64,000 nt of DNA from Prorocentrum cordatum (lineage: Eukaryota; Sar; Dinophyceae; Prorocentrales; Prorocentraceae), in contig CAUYUJ010019926.1 of the NCBI GenBank assembly GCA_963575745.1, positions 436,236-500,235 on the forward strand, in the 5' to 3' direction. Numbering within the stretch: position 1 is the first letter of the stretch; every line of letters begins with the position of its first letter. This document shows positions 54,448 to 63,539 of this stretch, one piece after another. Under the pieces are notes generated by a model that searched no databases, had not been told where the DNA came from, and worked only from the letters and a program-made list of their open reading frames with translations. Position numbers and translations under genes: made by a program.

Positions 54448-55401
54448 TCATTCGCTGCCGCAGGGAACTGGGTCGGTCGCTTGTTCTCGGCTCCGCAGTC
54501 GTCGTCCAAGGGTCGCCGAGGCCCTGGCGTGCTTGAGTGGGCGATGTAGTGAAGTTCGTGATTCCATTGAACCATCTGATTCATTCAAAACTGGTGTTCG
54601 ATCATACCTGGACATCCCTAGGCAACTCTTTCGATTCAAAAAGATCTCGCTGCCACTGGGTTCTCCGTTGCAGAGGTCGTGCGCCTCGGCGACTATGTTC
54701 CTGGCAAAGATTGCCGAATCGACGCGTCCTTGGTATGTGCGAATATGGCGCACCCACTGAGTGAGCGAGAAGAAGATACCTTCGCGCTGGAGTAAAGAGC
54801 CGGGGAAAGTCACTGGCCAGGTGCATGCGGAATACCACTGAGCCGTCGGCGGTACTTCGGCCAGCTCCTGCGCTGCATCCAGAAATGCGGTTCGCCCTGC
54901 GACGCGCCATTCCACCGTGGGGCGGCGCGGCTGCACTGGTGGTGGCGGCAGTGGTGTAGCTGTGAGCTCTCGCAGCCCACGCGGCCAAGGCTCGCGCGGT
55001 GGGGGCGGCTCAAGGCCTGCAGCAACTTTCGACGCCGCATGCCCCCAGACATTGGTGGCCGTCGTGCTGCTGCCCCCTTGGGTTGGAAACCTATGCTTGC
55101 GTTGTGGTGGCGGTGCAAGTTTCGACGTCGCCTGAGGAGCAGGTTCAGGGCCCGCTTCTACCTCCGCGGCAGCAGCTTTCGCCGCCGCAAGGGGGGCATC
55201 AGCATGAGCCGACGCAGGGGGGGCGTCAGCTTTCGCTGACGCGACTGGATTGCCCGCCTCCTGCTCGACTGCCGTCGTAGTCGCAGGAGGGGGCGAAGCC
55301 GGCCTCTGGAGGCGCAGCTGGAAGTTCTGCCTCGCCTGGGTCAGCTGCTCATCGCGCGGCGGAGGGGGGGGCGTCGATGCCGCCCCCCTTAGTGCCGCCA
55401 C
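54448..55401 (-). CDS. Ala/Pro-rich reading frame, unrecognised, doubtful
   Basis: 317 open codons on the minus strand. The N-terminal third is Pro/Ala/Gln-rich and includes three 9-residue repeats (ASAKADAPP, ASAHADAPL, AAAKAAAAE) encoded by the hairpin trio at 55169-55242. The C-terminal part (AEVPPTAQWYSACTWPVTFP, REGIFFSLTQWVRHIRTY) is of ordinary composition. There is no domain I know. It could be a host exon, or the far 3' part of the Copia element on this strand. No ATG context or splice sites decide it. Confidence 0.3.
   Translation of the reverse strand: MAALRGAASTPPPPPRDEQLTQARQNFQLRLQRPASPPPATTTAVEQEAGNPVASAKADAPPASAHADAPLAAAKAAAAEVEAGPEPAPQATSKLAPPPQRKHRFPTQGGSSTTATNVWGHAASKVAAGLEPPPPREPWPRGLRELTATPLPPPPVQPRRPTVEWRVAGRTAFLDAAQELAEVPPTAQWYSACTWPVTFPGSLLQREGIFFSLTQWVRHIRTYQGRVDSAIFARNIVAEAHDLCNGEPSGSEIFLNRKSCLGMSRYDRTPVLNESDGSMESRTSLHRPLKHARASATLGRRLRSREQATDPVPCGSE
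55169..55242 (-). repeat. GNRA-family hairpins 3-5, tandem at 27-bp spacing
   Basis: Minus-strand units: 55223-55242 GCGTCAGC-GAAA-GCTGACGC (perfect Watson-Crick stem), 55196-55215 GCGTCGGC-TCAT-GCTGATGC, 55169-55188 GCGGCGGC-GAAA-GCTGCTGC. Starts are exactly 27 bp apart. Confidence 0.85.
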
Positions 55402-56458
55402 TCCAGGTCAAGCCTGACTGGCAGCGCTGTCGAAAGAAAAGCTCGCTGAGCACTGAATATGACTGGATCATCATGTGTTTGCCCAGCGCCGCCACTGAAG
55501 AACGACGATTCGTCGCGCCCGCAACAAGGGCAAGTGGCTATAACATGTCTGGATTCCTGTTCTGCAGCACATCCGCGCCCGCCCGCGACCGAGGCAACGC
55601 GGGCGTCGCTGGCTCCGCAGAGCGGAACTCGGCAATTGTCCAGGCGGCCCTGGCCACGGCCGTCTCGGCCGCGACCGAAATTGAAATGTGCACAATGGCT
55701 GCCATGCGGTGCTGGGTCTGCGGACCGGCCTGGAAGTGTCATGCGTGACCAGGTGCCTCCATGATCTCGTCGTACCGAGATACGTTCGGATTGGGCACCT
55801 GAGCCTCAGAAGTCTGCCCAATCGCCGAATGGCTATGACAAGGTCGTCGGGGACCTTGTTTAAGACCCCGCTCGCCGCCTGCAAATCCTCCGCTCTGCCC
55901 ACTGTCTGGCATTCCTGTCTCCTCTCGGAAACACGACGGCTCCGATAAGGGGGGGGGGCATATCGATGTTGGACCACGCGATGGCCGCCATCATAGCATG
56001 TCCTCCGCCGCTGGCGAGGATGCCAGGCGGGCCTTATCGGAAGCCTCCACAAGGCTCCCCGGGGCAGCGTCGGATCCCATGCAGGACGCCGCCGAGCTAA
56101 CATCAGCACCAACCGGGCAATTTCTGAACCGCGCGACGTCCCGCGCTACGTCGCGCAAGGAACACGTCGAATTCAAACTGCGGTGGGCGACGGCTCTGCT
56201 GGACGCCCGTTCCAGCGAGGTAAGGTGGTTGATGGGGGTTGGCGTGGGCTTTCGCCTGTTTAGCCTCCCAGTTAGTCAGTCCTGCAACATCGGGCCTAAA
56301 GAAAAAATGAAAAAGAATCTGAGAAAACGGCCCTCCTGAGCGGAGGCACTATAACCTGCGCCGCCTCGTGCAGCCCCTCGTGCAGGGCCTCAGCCATGAC
56401 GCGAGGTGACCGAGCGCCCTGACTACGAGCGACAATGACCCAAGCACCAGCTTTGGCA

Positions 56459-56526
56459 GCACCAGCTCTCACCAGCGCAACAGCATCAGCTCTCGCCGAC
56501 GCAACGGCATCAGCTGTCGCTGGCGC
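56459..56526 (-). repeat. GNRA-family hairpins 6-8, tandem at 24-bp spacing
   Basis: Minus-strand units: 56507-56526 GCGCCAGC-GACA-GCTGATGC (one mismatch), 56483-56502 GCGTCGGC-GAGA-GCTGATGC, 56459-56478 GCGCTGGT-GAGA-GCTGGTGC. A fourth, truncated unit precedes at about 56443. The translation in one minus frame is an 8-residue repeat (ADAVASAR, ADAVALVR). Confidence 0.85.
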
Positions 56527-57087
56527 AAATGATCCTTCGACAACATACAGACCCAACCGCATTTCGTCAGGTAGCTTCCATCACTCGTCCTCAACCGAGC
56601 AAATCCACGTGCGATCTCGCGGCCTGGTGACGCGTAGAAAATTGCAATAGTGATCTGCTCGCAACGTGGCATCTGAGCATTCGCGCCCTCGGCCACGACG
56701 GAGTCAAGAAGTCTGCCGTCAGGCGGTGCTGAGTCGCGGATCTCGCGCGCATCCGCGATTCCCGCAGAGCATCTCAGGTTTCGCCAAAATCGGTGAGCCC
56801 ACAAATTCGGATTTGAAGTGTTGAGGGCCCGCCAATTCAGCAGCTTCGCTGTTGGTCCCCTCCTCCTCCCGCTGGCGCTCGCGAGCGATCGCTGCCTCGG
56901 AGGGAGGGGGGTCCGCGGCGGGGGCTCGTTAGCGCCCCGCCACTCGCGCTCTTCTTGGGACCAATCAGAATGATCCCTCCATCCTTCCAAGAACTCTGCG
57001 GTTGGTAGGACTGTAGAGGCTGCGCCCAAAGGCGGCGCATCATCTCGCGACGCTGCAAATTCCATGCGCCCCTCGTCGGCGACGTCG

Positions 57088-57149
57088 GCAACAGCTCGCG
57101 CCGCCGCAAAATCGCCCCAGGCTTCCTCAGCGGCAACTCTCGCCGCCGC
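57088..57149 (-). repeat. GNRA-family hairpins 9 and 10
   Basis: Minus strand: 57130-57149 GCGGCGGC-GAGA-GTTGCCGC and 57088-57107 GCGGCGGC-GCGA-GCTGTTGC. All stem positions pair when G-U is allowed. Starts are 42 bp apart. Confidence 0.8.
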
Positions 57150-57426
57150 AAGATCGCCTTGAGCTTTCTTGGCCGCGCGCTCTGTTCTACGTAGTTACCT
57201 GTTTGACCACCATGCATACGGAGTGGAGAATGCCGAATCGACAGCATCGTGCGAGGTGCATTCATCAAGACGCTCGCAGCGGACGTAGCGAATGCCCATG
57301 CCGCTTCGAGGCGTTCGGCATATAAACTGTCGTCAACGAGACAAGGCGTTGACGTCTTCCGAAAGGCTGCGACTGGGATGTCGGCGCACCCCAGGCACCG
57401 GTGCAAACGCGCGCCGGCAAAACTCA

Positions 57427-57985
57427 TCATATCAAAGCGACAACCTTTATGATAGTTTTCGCCCCCCTGCGTTCGCTGCGGGGGGTCGCTGGTGAAGTCT
57501 TGCTGCCTTTGCTTGTCGTAGGGGGCGACGCACCAAGTTTTGCCCACGCAAACCCGTCGACGGCCTCACCGTAACTGTAGCCATGTTCATCCCGGGGCTT
57601 CATTACAGGCTGGGTGCGTTCAAGTCGCTCTAATGCGTCTTCCTGTGTTATCTTGATTTCCTGAGACCCACGTACAACGAAATGCCTGGGGGTTATGAGG
57701 GTCGAGACGAATGCGAGCACCTGCGTGGCTGTTACAAATTTGTTTTGTTGTCTTACCTGCCAAATGGTACTCTTGAAGATTTGCTGTCTTACCTGCCATT
57801 TGTGAGACGCCAACGTACGTAGGCAGGTTAAGACCAAGCCGCTCGCGGCGAGAGGTCGACCCCCATCCCTCAATGAGCTTCCAGCCAGCAGCAAACATTG
57901 CCTTCTGGCAGTGGCGTTCCCAAAATCTACCCGACAGTGGGCGGCCGCAAAGTGCAAGTTTTCACTGCACAACTGGGCGGCCAAA
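57427..57985 (-). pseudogene. Copia reverse transcriptase, central part
   Basis: At about 57895-57955 the minus strand reads LALCGRPLSGRFWERHCQKA in one phase. This matches the Copia RT segment usually written L.LYGHPDSGGFWE.HC. It continues FAAGWKLIEGW and LPTYVGVSQMAGKT, in the place of the Y-V-D-D-F-K-M-A-G motif: the catalytic Asp pair is lost (YVGVSQ). Then come LAGKTTKQ, in a local duplication of the MAGKTAN text, and IRLDPHNPQAF. The loss of the Asp pair means no polymerase activity even if expressed. Confidence 0.75.
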
Positions 57986-57987
57986 CT

Positions 57988-58233
57988 CTATCTTAACCCA
58001 GATCTCTGGCCACCGCTCCCTCGATGATCGATCAATGCGTCGACGTCGTCGATCCTGCCGTCTTCGGCCTGGGCGTAGGCACTGACGGCGTCGGTCTGTT
58101 GTCCACTGCTTCTGGGATGATAGGCCACTGCATCAAGGTGCCCGCTGCGTTCTTTGTGCGACGCTGAATTAGCTGCCTCTGAAAAGAAGGCTGCTAAGCC
58201 AGTCTCGCCCTTAACGAATTGCCAAAGGCGCAC
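57988..58233 (-). pseudogene. Copia reverse transcriptase, N-terminal palm part
   Basis: The minus frame contains FFSEAANSASHKERSGHLDA and QQTDAVSAYAQAE. This corresponds to the Copia segment that ends in the first catalytic Asp (..QQ.DA..AY.Q..). It lies in a different phase from the neighbours on both sides. Confidence 0.65.
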
Positions 58234-58439
58234 CCTTTGAACTTAAACTCGCCTAGGCGCGCAAGCCGGGAGTGCTTGTCCACGACAAAGTCAAAATATC
58301 GGCCCACGTACACACGTTTGCCAGCGGATCGTGCTTGACGCGCGACGTCGTCACGTTCACTGATGGTGCTAAAGCACCAGCATTCGGCGTCGAGAGACTT
58401 GGCGGCGCCGGGTGTAGCACGAATCCCTTTCTTGGTCAA
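58194..58439 (-). pseudogene. Copia reverse transcriptase, start
   Basis: KSLDAECWCFSTISERDDVA, then AGKRVYVGRYFDFVVDKHS and EFKFKGCAFGNSLRA. This matches the opening of Copia RTs of the KKVHVGRIFDICVEKGSEL ... KFKGRVVFQGNNVR type as I remember them from dinoflagellates. A frameshift joins it to the next part. Confidence 0.75.
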
Positions 58440-58685
58440 CTGTCGAGCGACGCATTAATATTGGGCATCAGTATGCACTATCATGCGATCGGAGAAATGC
58501 CCGCGATGTCCTGGCCCCAGGCCAGCGGCCGACGGCGGCGCAACCGCGACGCTGGAACAAAACGAACAGTCTCATGAACCTGCGCGTCAGTGGCGCAAGG
58601 CGTTGTGGGCAATCCGTAAGGATGCTGTCGATGCGGCTGGACTGGTCCCGTCATGGGTCTGGCTGGACAAGGCGCGCTCGCGTTG

Positions 58686-58756
58686 ACATCGGATCTCTCC
58701 GACGCAACAGAGCCAAGGCTCCCCGGCGCCACCTAGGCATCAGCTTTCGCCGACGC
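58686..58756 (-). repeat. GNRA-family hairpins 11 and 12
   Basis: Minus strand: 58737-58756 GCGTCGGC-GAAA-GCTGATGC and 58686-58705 GCGTCGGA-GAGA-TCCGATGT. Starts are 51 bp apart. They lie between the RT and integrase parts of the Copia element. Confidence 0.85.
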
Positions 58757-59299
58757 CATGGCCACACCTGAACCATCATGATGCAAATTGGCGGTCACGT
58801 CTCGTGATCCACCAGGTATCTGGGCGAGCAGGATACCCTTATTATCGATGCCCCTGACGTGCTGGTCCTAAATGACTTGCCCTATGCCGGCGACGGTGAC
58901 GATGCGCCGATGGACGTGCTCCCACCGCGGGCCTCCGACCCCACTGACGCGGTGGCACATGGCCTCAGTGTCATGACGTGTTCAGCAGCGCAGGGTGGAC
59001 AAACGTCGCCGATCCCTAGTCTGAAAATAAACATCTGCCCAGAAATCCTGGGCATACCGTTGCTGCCTCTGGGAAAAAGTACTCAAAATACCGCATCGAC
59101 GTTCCCCGGCTGAGTAGCTGTCTGGCTGCGAGTTTTCCCGCGCATCCTGTCCATGTCAAAATCCGCGCTCACAATCGGAAAGAAGGCCCCGCCCGTCCAA
59201 GACTCGGACAACTCACGAATACCAACATGTGAAACACCAGCCCAAGTGTCCATAGTGACATCTCCCTCCCGGAATCTAGAGCCCATACGTGCACGGCGC

Positions 59300-59809
59300 T
59301 CACAGTCGATCTCCTCGACTGGAATTGGAGGGCGACCCGCGCCTGCAAGCGTTTCCATGCGAGTGCGCATGCGTTTCCTTGCCTGGCAGATAAGTCCGAC
59401 GCGCGCGACGCCTTGGACATCCCACCCGCCAGGGAGAATTACGTAGGCAGGTAGACCCTGCTCCTGCGCGCGCTCGCGCACTGGGTCCGCGCCAGATTTC
59501 GCTTGCGCAGCTTCCTCGCCTAAAGGGGCGCCAGCCAATTGCTCCACGCGAGCGCGCTCGGCACCATGGCGGGGCTCGCTGAGCCCCCAATCTGGCCGCG
59601 GGCCATCGAGCGGGGGGGTCGGGAATGATCGGGCTCACCCCGCGGATAGGGCAATGCTTGCCGCCCGCAGTGTCGACGTAGGACTCAGCGTCGAGGAAAC
59701 AAGAATTCTGAGGCCATCGTCGCCCACCGCTACAATGGTAGCCCATAAACAATCCATGCCGAGTGTTGCCATCGAAATGATCGCTGTCACTGACATGCGC
59801 CGCGCGCAA
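59300..59809 (-). pseudogene. Copia integrase, C-terminal segment
   Basis: RHGLFMGYHCSGGRRWPQNS followed by CFLDAESYVD corresponds to the conserved G.F.GYH..PGGRW..DYLV.D segment after the integrase core of Copia elements. It lies in a different phase from the core upstream. Confidence 0.7.
59489..59508 (-). repeat. Degenerate hairpin-like unit
   Basis: The minus strand reads GCGCAAGC-GAAA-TCTGGCGC, with the same 8-4-8 design but two stem mismatches. Possibly an older copy of the GNRA family. Confidence 0.4.
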
Positions 59810-60480
59810 TGATCGACGTCGGGCGCTGCGCCCGAAAGGCAGAACATGCCCCCCATGGAAGGCTCACCATGCCGTTTCCAACAAGCAGAGGGCTCGCCTC
59901 CTCTCGGGGCGACGGCCATCAGATCGCAGGCCGCCCGCCGCCGGGCGCGTGAGAGGCCCCGCTGCGTCAGCGCAGCTATGGCGCCTTCGATGACACGTCG
60001 AACGGCGCATTCAGCAACGCTGCTGCTTTGAGGGCCACGTGGGGCCGAAGTGTCCTGGCGAATCTGCATGATCTTGCGCGCCTTTTTGACCTCCCCCGAG
60101 CTGTCAGAGTAGATGAGCTTCGCGTTATCCTTGGGGCCGATATTTTTCTGCAATCCTCGCAACGTCTCGTCGGCATTCTTATGCGGCGCGGGCTGGCGCG
60201 CAACGTTCAAAATTCCAATTAAAAAACCAGATGACACGCAGCGCCCCCCTACTCCGCAACATGCCAATCTTGCCCCCGAATATAACGTGGCCAGCTGTGA
60301 GAATATCGCCGACGCCCTTCGGAACATCGTCTTTTGCGCATGCCCGGGTACAATGTTTCCTATCATCTGGCGATATTGAACGTCGACATTGCCGAGCCTG
60401 TGCCTCGGCGCTCTGGCACGTCGGACAATCGGAGTGCCTTGGTTCATGCGCGAGGATATGGGCGACGGGGGCACTGCCAA
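59635..60480 (-). pseudogene. Copia integrase core
   Basis: The open minus frame contains KLIYSDSSGEVKKARKIMQI, then RQDTSAPRGPQSSSVAECAV and RRVIEGAIAALTQRGLS. This matches the integrase stretch SD...E....A......H.TS.P...Q.NG.AE..VR...EGT...L.Q.GL. The catalytic Asp of the SD pair and the Glu of AE are present, but the conserved NG before AE is changed to SS. WKRHGEPSMGGMF at about 59845 corresponds to the RHG..F.G...PFG segment. The N-terminal part of the frame (RRARAPRHRLGNVDVQYRQM) is less well conserved. Confidence 0.8.
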
Positions 60481-60575
60481 TCTGGCCCTATATCATCGGC
60501 TTCGACGCAGCCTTGCGCCCGCGGTCGGGCGCGCCGCCCGCGCGGTCGACGCCGGCAGGCATGCCCGCCAAAATT

Positions 60576-60631
60576 GCAACAGGTTTCTCCGACGCCGACC
60601 CTGGGGCCACAGCGTCGGGTTTCCCCGTCGC
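60576..60631 (-). repeat. Degenerate hairpin-like pair at 36-bp spacing
   Basis: Minus strand: 60612-60631 GCGACGGG-GAAA-CCCGACGC (one mismatch) and 60576-60595 GCGTCGGA-GAAA-CCTGTTGC (two mismatches). Same 8-4-8 design as the GNRA family. Confidence 0.5.
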
Positions 60632-61265
60632 AAGAGGAGGGGGTGAACCCTGCGCGGGCAGCATCCGTTGCTCTCCTGATAGCATCGGCCGCGGGTCGTG
60701 GCGTAATATCGTCAGCGCCGCGGCCACTCGCAGTCGAAGACTCAACGCGGCCACGGGTCATTCGGACCAGCAGGGGCGTCAGCGTCCACGACATCCACGC
60801 CCGCGGCCCGGCGCAACCTCGAAGGGCGGACCCTCCGCGGCATAGTCTCCGACGTCGGCCTTGCCCCGCGGCGCTGGGTCAAAGATGATTCGCCCAACGA
60901 TACACTGAGCTTCAGCATCGCCGTCTAAGGCCCAGGGGCCCCCCGGGCACGTAGCCCGATAAGTCCTGCGCGCCGCCACCCCGCGCGAGCGGCTCAAAGA
61001 AACGACGCCAGTCTACGCGTTTAAAGCCCCCCCGCACGGGCGGCCAGATTTCGCGATGAGATGGCCAGGGCCGGCCATGATCACAGATGGCCCTCGGCGC
61101 AGCAGCCGCCCCTTGACATCTTGTCTTCCTGACGCCCAAGTAGACGCCGATTGCGCTTCCCGCGGTTGATTGCGCCTAGCAAGTCCAGCGGCGCAGGCCC
61201 GATTGGCACCTCCGCCGTCCAAATTTGCGTCGCTGGTGCCCGCGCGAAGGCTGCCCCGATCGCTG

Positions 61266-61285
61266 GCGTCAGCTCCCGCCGACGC
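61266..61285 (-). repeat. GNRA-family hairpin 13
   Basis: The minus strand reads GCGTCGGC-GGGA-GCTGACGC, with all stem positions paired counting one G-U. It lies between the protease and integrase parts of the Copia element. Confidence 0.8.
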
Positions 61286-61670
61286 AACATCCCCCATATC
61301 TTCCTCCGTCGGGCCCCCGCGTCGCAACGTCGCCCGCTTGGTCGCCAGCGTCAGGCTGCCGCGTCGTTAGATCGGCGGGCCGGCGGCTTGGGGGGATAAG
61401 TGAAGGTCGGATGCGCCGGCAGCGTGGGCGACGCAATTAGCATGCATCGCACGCTAGTCGGCCACTTGCGCCCGGGCATTCCCAAACCGCGCGCGGCGGA
61501 GCAGCGCCGGCCTCTTCCTCGAGGGTGGGCCGAGATAGCGAGGCTCCACCAGACAGCGCTGGAAGTGCAGGTTCACTCCAAAACGTGCTCGGGTGCGGAA
61601 AGTAGTCCGACCGCGTGCTCTGGCCACGGGCGATTGGTGGGGCGATTCCGAAGCCATGCGGCTGGGCAGG

Positions 61671-62066
61671 TCAGATGCGGGACAGCGCCCCCGACTCTGA
61701 GTGATCGCACTCGGCCGCCAGGCATGACGAGAGACACGCCATCATTTCGCACCTGTAAAGCCTGCACCCATGCACGTCGATGAGGCGCCCGAGGGAGAGC
61801 ACTGATGGAGTGTCTTCACGAATGATAAGGTCGACGTCGTACTCCATGAGAGGCTCGCCAAGGCTGACACGCGCGCTCTCATTAGCGAGTGCGGGCCCAC
61901 TGGGGGTAGCGGAGATCGCATTTCCATCCGAATGATACGTCCTTGATCGCTCGCTACGGGTAGGATCCCTGCGGCCGACTAAGTCGAAGCGCGATCCCGG
62001 ATCGACCAACCGCCCTCTCCTCAATGACAGCGGCAGCAACAGACCCCGAGGGGCGGCGCCCGCCAC
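61671..62066 (-). pseudogene. Copia protease-like segment
   Basis: The minus frame reads LVDPGSRFDLVGRRDPTRSE, later PLMEYDVDLIIREDTPSVLS then LGRLIDVHGCRLY. This corresponds to the retropepsin region of dinoflagellate Copia polyproteins (W..DSG..FDLV ... TPSVLS.G). The active-site triad D-S/T-G reads D-P-G here, so the protease would be inactive. Confidence 0.7.
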
Positions 62067-62897
62067 CTTCCTCGAGTCGCCGCTGACGAAGAACGTCCGT
62101 GCCCCAGACTGTCATGTCACCATTGCATGACTTCGTGTCTGAAGACGCATAAGGATCATGACACGTAGATCCAGGAACGGGGCGATATTGGGTATGCCTG
62201 TCGCGTGCTCCTCTCATGGTTATTTCATATTATTGGCGTCTCGCTGCTGCTCGAGCGGCTGCTTCCGCTTGGTCAACGAACGAACGAACATGATCGGACG
62301 ATCGTCGCTTAGTACCCTAGGCCAGAAGTCGACCGCGCGTCGGTTGTGTTTCCTGTCCGCGATGAGCACCGCGGTGCTCGCTGGCATCTCTCGCGCGCCC
62401 ACGGCCGTTGAAACCCACCCTGCTGGAACAAGACGGTCGCCCTTTTATAAGTGGTCTCGCCCGCTAATTACTGCGATGCAGACGCTTGGCCATGCGAACA
62501 GCCCGTCTGGCGTCGTCGCGATCGCTTGCGAAGGATGGTCGACTTAAGTTCCTGCGATTCCGCGTCGCAATGGTCGTTTCTGCGTCGATTTTCCTCGTCG
62601 CTACGTCTCGGGGCAAGCGACGCCCCCCTCGCGGGCGATCGCGGGCGATCGCGCCCCCCGCCCCCTCGCGGGCCACGGGAAATGCCGCGGAAGAGCAGCC
62701 TGCGTCAGCGGGGGCGCCAGGAGGCCACGGCGCGCAACGTTGCCGTGGCCAGTCCGTGGGTTGGTCTCGCGGTCGCGGTTCCCAGGGCCACCCTCGCGGT
62801 TGCCCGTGGGACTGTTGCCCCGCCGCGGGCTGCCTGAGGGCGTCCTGCCCCGGCGGGTCGCGACCCCGCCGATCCCCTCGCCCTGCTTTCGAGAACC

Positions 62898-63539
62898 CTA
62901 GGGGGCGGCTCTGACAAGAGCTCTCGCTCCTTTGACTCGTCCTTCCATTTTTTGCGGGCCCATCTTGGGGCGCGGGGTGCGATCGAGATGCGCCGCGCTT
63001 GGTGCCGCGGCCGCTAGGCCCCCCCCTGACTGCCGGGTGCCTCGCCGAGACCCTGGCTTCGCATCAGGAGCGCCCGACTCTGCTATGTGCGCGAAGGCGC
63101 TTATCTCCCCGGTGCACTTGCCGTTTCTGTAGAAGATGCAGGCTTTCTTCTGCGGCTCCTTGCAGCCAGGTCTGTTGCGCCTGTCATCTTTGGCGCGCGC
63201 GCGACGAACCTTATCGAGGCCCTCGCCGGCGCCAGGTTGCCCCGCGACAAATGCATCCCCGCCGCCTTTCGCGGGGGGGGGGGGGGGCCGAGGGCATTTG
63301 TTACCGCGGGCTGAGCAGCCTCCCTGCAGGGCCCAGCCACCGCGAATGCTCGTGCTCGCGGCCACGGTGCTTTTTCCACCTGTTTCGGCTGACCATCTCC
63401 CTCCGGCAAATAGCACGTCTCTGGCGTTCGAGAAGTTTGCGGCATCTGTTGTGGAACCATTGGTCTGTCGCGTTCGGGTCGCCCCGCCCCGCGCGGCGGC
63501 GCGCGCCCGCGCCGGCGCCCATGCCCCGGCGGCGCTCAA
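62898..63539 (-). pseudogene. Copia gag-like segment with CCCH finger remnant
   Basis: A Gly/Ala/Arg-rich, basic frame leads to KKACIFYRNGKCTGEISAFA followed by HIA. The spacing matches a CCCH zinc finger of the C.F...GKC..G..C.FAH type with the third Cys replaced (ISA for a Cys-containing triplet). Such fingers replace the CCHC knuckle in dinoflagellate elements as I remember them, and an RNA-binding role is likely. The frame is Ala/Gly-rich upstream with no clear start. Confidence 0.55.

Larger units (their letters stand above)
55402..57400. other. Region 3' of the Copia RT, mostly unrecognised
   Basis: On the strand of the Copia element this is where RNase H and the 3' LTR would be expected. 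I could not find the usual RNase H motifs or an LTR. Minus-strand text at about 56640-56810 (LLDSVVAEGANAQMPRCEQI) is protein-like but unassigned. Five hairpin units lie here. Confidence 0.4.

Noticed and set aside
55402-57250. RNase H domain of the Copia element
   Set aside because: The order of domains predicts it here, but I could not find the usual Asp/Glu motifs in any phase.
58362-58381. GATGGTGC-TAAA-GCACCAGC inverted repeat as another GNRA-family hairpin
   Set aside because: The design is 8-4-8, but the loop is TAAA/TTTA, one stem pair mismatches, and the stem sequence is unrelated to the family.
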